Of a stretch of DNA of 6,372 nt, positions 1 through 4,856 are shown piece after piece. Below the pieces are notes generated by a model. That model had not been told where the DNA came from and searched no databases. It was given only the letters and a program-made list of their open reading frames with translations. How positions within the stretch are numbered: position 1 is the stretch's first letter; each line of letters starts with the position of its first letter. This DNA comes from an uncultured Alphaproteobacteria bacterium (GTDB taxonomy: Bacteria > Pseudomonadota > Alphaproteobacteria > Caulobacterales > Caulobacteraceae): contig CAIZKE010000088.1 of the NCBI GenBank assembly GCA_903933475.1, positions 1 through 6,372 on the forward strand, written 5' to 3'. A program made the translations under genes and the position numbers.

Positions 1-2
1 CC

Positions 3-299
3 CGGGTGGCCGCCGGCGACCTGCCTGTCGGCCCCTGCGTGGAGATCGGCTGGCGCCTGCATCCGGACCTCTGGGGCCAGGGCCTCGCCAGCGAGGGCGC
101 CCGGGCGGCCCTGGACTGGGGGTTTGGCGCAGGGGGCCTGGAGGAGATCGTGGCCTTTACGGCAGCGACCAACCTGGCCTCCCAGGCGGTCATGCGCCGG
201 ATCGGGATGGTCCCCGACCCGGCGCGGGACTTCGACCATCCGCGCCTGGCGCAGGACCATCCCCTGCGCCGGCACGTGGTCTGGACGGTTAGGGTCTAG
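3..299 (+). CDS. GNAT-family N-acetyltransferase, C-terminal part (5' end outside window)
   Basis: This is the C-terminal half of a GCN5-related N-acetyltransferase, which moves an acetyl group from acetyl-CoA to an amine in the cytoplasm. The visible ~98 residues include the acetyl-CoA pyrophosphate-binding segment EIGWRLHPDLWGQGLASEGA, the pattern seen in RimJ/RimL-type members (W-G-Q/R-G-L/Y-A-x-E). It is followed by the strand/helix LEEIVAFTAATNLASQAVMR and the RIGM stretch, matching the family's conserved N..S..V..K/R..GF/GM segment. Such proteins are usually about 170-190 residues, so some 75-90 N-terminal residues should lie upstream. The frame is open to the left edge; a GTG at position 6 could be read as a start but would delete half the fold, so I treat the gene as cut. 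Substrate cannot be told; a protein N-terminus, an antibiotic or a small amine are all possible. Its TAG stop overlaps the stop of the opposing hydratase gene. Confidence 0.88.
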   Translation, partial: RVAAGDLPVGPCVEIGWRLHPDLWGQGLASEGARAALDWGFGAGGLEEIVAFTAATNLASQAVMRRIGMVPDPARDFDHPRLAQDHPLRRHVVWTVRV

Positions 300-1177
300 C
301 GAAGGACCGTCAGGCCGTTGCGGATGACGGTGACGTTGCGGGCCTTCACCCGGGCTTCGAACGAGATATTCTTCCCGTCCTTCCAGATGTCGACCGTGAT
401 CACGTCGCCCGGGAAGACCGGCGAGGAGAACCGGGCCTGGTGCGAGTAGATCGTGTCCGGGTCAAACCCGGTCACCGCCTGGAGCACCGCCCGGCAGGTG
501 ATGCCGTAGGTGCACAGGCCGTGCAGGATCGGTCGGTCGAAACCGGCCCTCTTGGCCACGCCGGGGTCGGAGTGGAGGGGGTTGCGGTCGCCGTTCAGCC
601 GATAGAGCAGGGCCTGGTCTTCGCGGGTGGAGAAATCGACCGAGATGTCCGGCGTCCGGCTCGGCACCGCATGGGGCTCGGGAGCGCCTTCCGAGGGACC
701 GCCGAAGCCGCCATCGCCGCGGGCGAAGGTCGATCCGGTCAGGGTGGCGACCTTCTCGCCCTTCTCGTCGGTCCAGACCGTCTCGTTGATGATCACCGCG
801 CCCTTGCCCTCGCCCTTGTCGTAGGCGCCGACGGTGCGGCCTTCGGCCGTGAAGGTCCCGCTGGTCGAAAGGGGCTTGTGAAGCTCGACCTTCTGCTCGC
901 CGTGGACGACCATCAGGAAGTTGATCTGGCTGGGCCGGTGGCCGGCGGGCATTTCCGGGGCCGGACCCGATTCCCCGCGCAGGGCCGCCGCCAGGACGGT
1001 TGCAGCGGTTGGTACGACCTTCAGCCCCTTCTCGTAGACGAAGGCCAGCTCGGTCTCGTCCATGGGGTCCTGACCCAGGCCGATGCCGAGGGCGTAGAGC
1101 ATCACGTCCTTGTCGCCATAGGAAAATGTCCTTGGGGCGGTACGCTGCTGAAGGATGTCCGGATAAAAGATCGCCAT
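296..1177 (-). CDS. MaoC-family (R)-specific enoyl-CoA hydratase, two hot-dog domains
   Basis: A 293-residue protein with the two-hot-dog layout of eukaryotic-type hydratase 2 and bacterial MaoC/N-terminal-MaoC proteins. The N-terminal domain (about residues 1-150) includes DVMLYALGIG and the segment around QINFLMVVHGEQ. The C-terminal domain (about 175-293) carries the hydratase 2 motif YRLNGDRNPLHSDP, with catalytic Asp197 and His202, then the conserved FDRPILHGLCTYG stretch. Known family chemistry is hydration of trans-2-enoyl-CoA to (R)-3-hydroxyacyl-CoA; the length and N-terminal half resemble proteins acting on long or steroid-side-chain acyl-CoAs, but the substrate is not evident here. 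It is cytoplasmic with no signal peptide. The ATG at 1177 has a good Shine-Dalgarno nine bases upstream. It is divergent from the sapC gene and convergent with the GNAT gene, with which it shares a CTAG palindrome as stop codon. Function by family is confident; the pathway is not. Confidence 0.93.
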   Translation of the reverse strand: MAIFYPDILQQRTAPRTFSYGDKDVMLYALGIGLGQDPMDETELAFVYEKGLKVVPTAATVLAAALRGESGPAPEMPAGHRPSQINFLMVVHGEQKVELHKPLSTSGTFTAEGRTVGAYDKGEGKGAVIINETVWTDEKGEKVATLTGSTFARGDGGFGGPSEGAPEPHAVPSRTPDISVDFSTREDQALLYRLNGDRNPLHSDPGVAKRAGFDRPILHGLCTYGITCRAVLQAVTGFDPDTIYSHQARFSSPVFPGDVITVDIWKDGKNISFEARVKARNVTVIRNGLTVLR

Positions 1178-1186
1178 GAAATCGTT

Positions 1187-1192
1187 TCCTCT
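1187..1192 (-). promoter_or_regulatory. Ribosome binding site of the MaoC hydratase gene
   Basis: On the minus strand AGAGGA, inside the purine run GGGAGAGGAAA, lies nine bases before the ATG at 1177. It supports that start over any internal one. Confidence 0.7.
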
Positions 1193-1273
1193 CCCTGGGC
1201 GGGTGCGCCGCCGGTTCTTATGGCGCGATTGAAGCGGCTAGGCCCCGCCGGCGCAAGCTGCAGCGGTGCCGAT

Positions 1274-1302
1274 TTGCCGCCAATCCTGCAATCGGTTAGA
1301 AG
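1274..1302 (+). promoter_or_regulatory. Candidate housekeeping promoter for sapC
   Basis: TTGCCGC (1274-1280) and GTTAGAAG (1295-1302) are separated by 14 bases. They resemble the Caulobacter housekeeping sigma promoter consensus TTGaCgS-N10-14-GCtANAWC, matching six of seven and about six of eight positions. Transcription would begin near 1308, giving a leader of roughly 65 bases. This is pattern matching only; no experimental support is visible. Confidence 0.4.
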
Positions 1303-1372
1303 CGGCGACCTTCGCAGCAGAGGCCCTGCCCCTGCTGCGTCCTGAACGCGCCCTCCAGACTGCAGGCATCCC

Positions 1373-2182
1373 ATGGCGACCCCCACATCGATCTCCCGCG
1401 GCGGCCAGATTTCCGGCACCGTCCTCTTCTACAACAAGCCGGAGCCGCTCTCCCCCGAGCTGCACAAGGGCCTGGGCGTCAAGCGCCTGGATGGCCCCTT
1501 CAGCTTCGCGCGAACCGGCCACGCTGTTCCGTTGACAGTGACCGAGTTCAGCATCGCTTGCCTGACCTATCCGATCATCTTCGTGGGCGAGGAAAAGACG
1601 CCCCTGGCGGTGATGGGCCTGAATGCCGACCAGAACATGTTCCTGCGGGAGGATGGCCTGTTCGACCCCGGGATCTACGTTCCGGCCTATATCCGCCGCT
1701 ACCCCTTCGTCTTCGCCAATGACGATGCCGCCCAGCAGTCGATCCTGTGCATCGACCGTTCCGCGGAGTTCATCGTCGAGGGCGGCGACCTGCCCTTCTT
1801 CAATCCGGACGGCAAGCCCAGCGAGTACACCCAGAACTGCATCGAGTTCTGCAACAACTACGAGGTCGAGCGTCAGAAGACGATGAGCTTCATCCAGCTC
1901 CTCAAGGAACTCGACATCTTCGAGGTTAAGACCGCGACGCACACGCCGATCAACGAAGACGGCACAGCGGGCGAACCCCAGCAGATCGCCGAGTACTTCG
2001 GCATCTCCGAGGCCAAGCTCAATGCCCTGCCGCACGACAAGCTGGCCGAGCTCCGCGACAACGGCGCCCTGCAGCAGATCTACGCTCACCTGATCAGCCT
2101 GTTTGGCTGGGACCGGTTGGTGGCCCTGCAGATCTTCAAGATGTCCGAGGCCCAGGTCCTGGCCGCCGGCCAGGCCGTCTAG
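1373..2182 (+). CDS. SapC-family protein
   Basis: A 269-residue protein with the whole-length pattern of the SapC family, named for a Campylobacter fetus surface-layer-associated protein; the biochemical role in proteobacteria is not established. Features seen are the N-terminal stretch ending in VLFYNKPEPLSPELHKGLGV, the central YPIIFVGEEKTPLAVMGLN, the region YVPAYIRRYPFVFA, an acidic ILCIDRSAEF segment, and the C-terminal LFGWDRLVALQIF. Four cysteines occur (in IACLTY, ILCID and NCIEFCNN). No signal peptide or membrane segment is visible, so the product appears cytoplasmic or exported by a dedicated route. Length is normal for the family. The ATG at 1373 begins the family-like sequence but has only a weak GCAGG upstream. 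The coding sequence is noticeably less GC-rich than dsbD. It is divergent from the hydratase gene and shares its stop palindrome with the small convergent gene. In related bacteria SapC genes often sit near TonB-dependent receptors or tryptophan halogenases; neither is present here. Confidence 0.9.
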   Translation: MATPTSISRGGQISGTVLFYNKPEPLSPELHKGLGVKRLDGPFSFARTGHAVPLTVTEFSIACLTYPIIFVGEEKTPLAVMGLNADQNMFLREDGLFDPGIYVPAYIRRYPFVFANDDAAQQSILCIDRSAEFIVEGGDLPFFNPDGKPSEYTQNCIEFCNNYEVERQKTMSFIQLLKELDIFEVKTATHTPINEDGTAGEPQQIAEYFGISEAKLNALPHDKLAELRDNGALQQIYAHLISLFGWDRLVALQIFKMSEAQVLAAGQAV

Positions 2183-2571
2183 CGCGCGAAGACGGAGCGG
2201 GTCAGGCAGGAGAAGACCAGCCGACCCGCCTCGTCCAGCAGGTCATGCTGGGCGATGATGATGCCCTTGCCGTCACCCACCGGGTCCTTGCCCATGATGG
2301 TCATGCGCCCCCGTAGCATCTCCCCTGCAGGTGGGTTGCGCACCCACCGCAGGGCGTCCACGCCCAATCGCTTGGTCTGAGGCCAGCCGATCGTGGCGAC
2401 CGCGTCGAGCCGGCTCCAGATGGCGTAGACCATGGCGTCCGGGGCACCTCGCTCGGCGGGCCACCCCGGGGCGAAGGCCTCGATGAACCCTTCCAGCGCC
2501 CGGGTGTCGACGCGGACGTCGCCCAGGGCCACCACCCGCCCGATCTCGATCTCGTCAAACCTACCCGGCAC
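2179..2571 (-). CDS. Small MaoC/hot-dog-like protein of unknown function
   Basis: I do not recognise an exact family. The layout suggests a single hot-dog domain related to MaoC-type acyl dehydratases: an opening FDEIEIGRVVALGDVRVD, a long helix with FIEAFAPGW, then LGVDALRWVRNPPAGEMLRG, which matches the R-W-x-x-P-V-x-x-G-D strand region of that fold, and closing strands IIIAQHDLLDEAGRLVFSC. The catalytic D-x-N-P-x-H motif is absent; the equivalent position holds APGWPAERGAPDA. It may therefore bind an acyl-CoA-like ligand without hydratase activity, or use other residues. I prefer the GTG at 2571 (130 residues) because GAGGGAG lies eight bases before it and the fold begins at once. An ATG at 2613 would give 144 residues, adding MIPVSYNRDEGVPC, but has no evident ribosome binding site. 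It converges on sapC and diverges from dsbD. Confidence in the gene is good; confidence in the fold is moderate. Confidence 0.75.
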   Translation of the reverse strand: MPGRFDEIEIGRVVALGDVRVDTRALEGFIEAFAPGWPAERGAPDAMVYAIWSRLDAVATIGWPQTKRLGVDALRWVRNPPAGEMLRGRMTIMGKDPVGDGKGIIIAQHDLLDEAGRLVFSCLTRSVFAR

Positions 2572-2579
2572 GCACGGCA

Positions 2580-2586
2580 CTCCCTC
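2580..2586 (-). promoter_or_regulatory. Ribosome binding site deciding the start of the hot-dog-like gene
   Basis: GAGGGAG on the minus strand lies eight bases before a GTG at 2571. The upstream ATG at 2613 has no comparable purine run, so this site argues for the shorter 130-residue product. Confidence 0.5.
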
Positions 2587-2661
2587 ATCGCGGTTGTAGC
2601 TGACCGGGATCATGGCCGCAGGACGGACTGAAATCGACCCCCTGTGTCCTGAGCCCGCCGA

Positions 2662-2691
2662 TTGCCATGATGGGGTGTGGGCCCATATTAG
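2662..2691 (+). promoter_or_regulatory. Candidate promoter for the dsbD-pgi operon
   Basis: TTGCCA (2662-2667) is followed by an AT-rich element, CATATTAG (2684-2691), in an otherwise GC-rich gap. The possible -10 hexamers are CATATT with a 16-base spacer or TATTAG with an 18-base spacer. Transcription would start near 2698, about 30 bases before the dsbD ATG. The same element read on the minus strand gives TAATAT (2690-2685), which could be the -10 of the divergent hot-dog-like gene, although no good minus-strand -35 is seen. Inference from motif only. Confidence 0.42.
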
Positions 2692-2717
2692 ACACGGGCG
2701 CGGTCTGCGCGGCCTTC

Positions 2718-2723
2718 GGGGAA
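2718..2723 (+). promoter_or_regulatory. Ribosome binding site of dsbD
   Basis: GGGGAA lies four bases before the ATG at 2728. The spacing is slightly short, but the resulting N-terminus is a clean signal peptide, which supports this start over the ATG four codons later at 2740. Confidence 0.5.
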
Positions 2724-2727
2724 CCGT

Positions 2728-4851
2728 ATGTTCAACAGAATGCTCGCCGGCCTGGTGGCCCTGGTCGCCCTGTCGGTCCTGCCCCCGTCACCAAGCCTCG
2801 CGGCCCCGGTCCGGTCAGGGCACATCGAGTCAGAACTGGTTTCCGCCTCCCGCGGGGTGTCGCCGGGCGGTGAGGTCCGCCTGGCCCTCCGCCAGAAGAT
2901 CGACAAGGACTGGCACACCTATTGGCGCAACTCCGGGGACTCCGGCGCGCCGACGGAACTTGCCTGGACGCTTCCGCCTGGCGGGTCCGCAGGCGAACTC
3001 GTCTGGGCACCGCCCGCCCGGACCCTCGTCGGCCCGCTGATGAACTACGGCTATTCCGGCGAGGTCCTCCTGCCGGTGACGGTCCGGGTGCCCGCCAGCG
3101 CCCGGCCCGGCGGCCAGGTCACGCTTTCCGCCAAGGCCGCCTTCCTCGTTTGCTCGGACGTCTGCATCCCCGAGGACGCGGATCTTTCCATCACCCTCGA
3201 TGTGGTCTCCGGCCCGGCCCCTGCCGATCCTGTCTGGGGCCCGAGGATCGAGGCCGCCCTCGCCGCCGCGCCCCGGCCCGGTCAGGTCCAGGCCGTGCTC
3301 GCAAACGGACCCTCGGGCCTGCGGCTGGCCGCCACGGGCGCACCGATTGCCGGGGGCACCGCTCGGGCGGTCTATTTCTTCCCCTATGCCGGGGGTGTCA
3401 TCGACCATGCGGCCCCCCAGGCCCTCGACCGCGGACCGGAGGGGCTGACCCTCACCCTGAAGCCGACGCCGGGCGCTGCCGCGCCCACCAGCCTGTCAGG
3501 TGTCCTTGAGGTGGACGGAAAGGTCTACGAGGTCGACGCCCGGCCGGGTGCCATCCCTGCGGGCGCCTCGGGCCTTGGCCCGCCCCCCGCCGCTGCCAAG
3601 GCGGCCGGCGGCGGTGGCGGCCTCCTGGGTGCCATTGCCTTTGCCTTCCTGGGTGGTCTCATCCTCAACCTCATGCCCTGCGTCTTCCCGATCCTGGCCA
3701 TGAAGGCCGCCTCCCTGGCCGGGCATGGCCATGACCGTCGCGCTTCACGTTTCCAGGGCCTGGCCTTCCTCGCCGGGGTGATGGCCACCTTCCTCGGCCT
3801 TGCGGCCCTCCTCCTGGTCGTGCGGGCCGGTGGGGCCGCCGTGGGCTGGGGCTTCCAGCTGCAGTCGCCGCCGGTGGTCTCTGCCCTCGCCCTGCTGATG
3901 CTGGCGGTGGGCCTCAACATGTCGGGCCTGTTCGAGATCGGGTCCTCCCTGCAGGGGATTGGCGCCGGCGCGGCTGCGCGGGGTGGCGGACTGGGGGCCT
4001 TCCTGACCGGTGCCCTCGCCGTTGTCGTCGCTGCGCCCTGCACGGCGCCCTTCATGGCACCGGCCCTGGGTTGGGCCATGACCCAGCCGCCCGCCGCCTC
4101 GCTTGCGGTCTTCGCCGGCCTGGGCCTGGGCTTTGCAGCGCCTTTCACCCTTGCCGCCCTGTCGCCGGGGCTGTTGTCGCGCCTTCCCCGACCGGGTCCC
4201 TGGATGGAGACCTTCCGGCGTGTCCTTGCCTTCCCGATGTACGGCGCGGCCGGATGGCTGGCCTGGGTCCTCGCCGTCCAGGCGGGCTCGGACCTTTTGG
4301 CGCGTCTCCTGGCGGCGGCCGTCGCCCTGGCCTTCGCCTGCTGGCTCGCAGGTCTCGCCCAGGCCCGCTCTGCCCAGGGCCGGCCCGCGCGCCTCCAGGG
4401 GCTCGCCGCCCTGCTTATCGCCGTCCTCGCGGTCGCCGGTGCGGTCTGGCCGGGTGCCGCCCAGCCCTCGGCTCAAGCCGGGTCCGGCGAGTCCGGAGGG
4501 TTGGCCTACGAAGCCTATTCGCCCGAGCGCCTCGCGGCCCTGCGGGCCGAAGGCAAGGCCGTCTTCGTCAACTACACCGCCGCCTGGTGCGTCACCTGCC
4601 AGGTGAACGAGCGGGTCGCCTTTTCCACGCAGACGGCCGCGGACGCCTTCAAGTCCAGCGGTACGGTCTATCTCAAGGCGGACTGGACCCGGCGAGACAG
4701 CGTCATCGCCGAGGACCTGGCCCGGTTCGGCCGGGCGGGGGTTCCGCTCTATCTGGTCTATCCCGCGGGTGGTGGCGAGCCGAAGATCCTGTCCCAGCTC
4801 CTGACCCCGGACATTGTCGCCCGGGCCGTGAAGGAAGCCGCCAGGGGGTGA
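2728..4851 (+). CDS. dsbD: DsbD/ScsB-type transmembrane thiol:disulfide interchange protein
   Basis: This 707-residue inner-membrane protein passes electrons from cytoplasmic thioredoxin to periplasmic disulfide-bond or peroxiredoxin partners. Residues 1-25 form a signal peptide, probably cut after SLA. Residues ~26-285 are the periplasmic alpha domain, with YWRNSGDSGAP and the redox pair Cys142-x3-Cys146 (FLVCSDVCIPE). After an Ala/Gly-rich linker, about eight membrane segments span ~296-575 and hold the core cysteines Cys318 (LMPCVFP) and Cys438 (AAPCTAP). Residues ~595-707 form a periplasmic thioredoxin-like domain with WCVTC (Cys621, Cys624) and the likely cis-proline Pro673 (GVPLYL). All six expected cysteines are present, so it should be functional. 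It is longer than Escherichia coli DsbD (565 residues), and its large alpha domain is closer to ScsB, described in Caulobacter; no ScsC or ScsD partner is visible. The pgi gene follows after 5 bp. Confidence 0.95.
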   Translation: MFNRMLAGLVALVALSVLPPSPSLAAPVRSGHIESELVSASRGVSPGGEVRLALRQKIDKDWHTYWRNSGDSGAPTELAWTLPPGGSAGELVWAPPARTLVGPLMNYGYSGEVLLPVTVRVPASARPGGQVTLSAKAAFLVCSDVCIPEDADLSITLDVVSGPAPADPVWGPRIEAALAAAPRPGQVQAVLANGPSGLRLAATGAPIAGGTARAVYFFPYAGGVIDHAAPQALDRGPEGLTLTLKPTPGAAAPTSLSGVLEVDGKVYEVDARPGAIPAGASGLGPPPAAAKAAGGGGGLLGAIAFAFLGGLILNLMPCVFPILAMKAASLAGHGHDRRASRFQGLAFLAGVMATFLGLAALLLVVRAGGAAVGWGFQLQSPPVVSALALLMLAVGLNMSGLFEIGSSLQGIGAGAAARGGGLGAFLTGALAVVVAAPCTAPFMAPALGWAMTQPPAASLAVFAGLGLGFAAPFTLAALSPGLLSRLPRPGPWMETFRRVLAFPMYGAAGWLAWVLAVQAGSDLLARLLAAAVALAFACWLAGLAQARSAQGRPARLQGLAALLIAVLAVAGAVWPGAAQPSAQAGSGESGGLAYEAYSPERLAALRAEGKAVFVNYTAAWCVTCQVNERVAFSTQTAADAFKSSGTVYLKADWTRRDSVIAEDLARFGRAGVPLYLVYPAGGGEPKILSQLLTPDIVARAVKEAARG
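4843..4848 (+). promoter_or_regulatory. Ribosome binding site of pgi, inside the end of dsbD
   Basis: AGGGGG occupies the last codons of dsbD and lies eight bases before the pgi ATG at 4857. An in-frame GTG at 4848, overlapping the dsbD TGA as GTGA, would add MSA to the product, but its own upstream purine run (AAGGA, 4831-4835) is twelve bases away. ATG at 4857 is therefore preferred. Ribosomes finishing dsbD would be well placed to restart here. Confidence 0.65.
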
Positions 4852-4856
4852 GCGCC

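Larger units (their letters stand above)
1178..1372. other. Divergent intergenic region between the MaoC hydratase gene and sapC
   Basis: This 195-bp gap must hold the promoters of both flanking genes, which are transcribed away from each other. It holds the minus-strand ribosome binding site near 1190, a candidate plus-strand promoter at 1274-1302, and one of only three CTAG tetramers in the window (1238-1241). I found no convincing minus-strand promoter, no small ORF with a ribosome binding site, and no GANTC methylation site. Open frames that cross it are extensions of antisense shadows of the flanking genes. Confidence 0.6.

Noticed and set aside
440..1345. Plus-strand open frame (301 codons) opposite the MaoC hydratase
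   Set aside because: The minus-strand frame carries the hydratase motif with both catalytic residues; the plus-strand product has no recognisable domain.
1238..2089. Long minus-strand open frame (283 codons) antisense to sapC, with a plausible-looking acidic protein
   Set aside because: It lies almost entirely opposite a recognised SapC-family gene, has no family motifs, and long antisense frames are expected in DNA with strong third-position GC bias.
2681..2699. Short inverted repeat GCCC...GGGC around the dsbD -10 region as a possible operator
   Set aside because: Four-base arms of G and C are expected by chance in DNA this GC-rich.
2827..2942. GANTC (CcrM methylation) sites in dsbD, with others in the MaoC gene and pgi, as possible cell-cycle control
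   Set aside because: All those I found are inside coding sequence; none lies in either divergent promoter region, so there is no reason to infer cell-cycle regulation.
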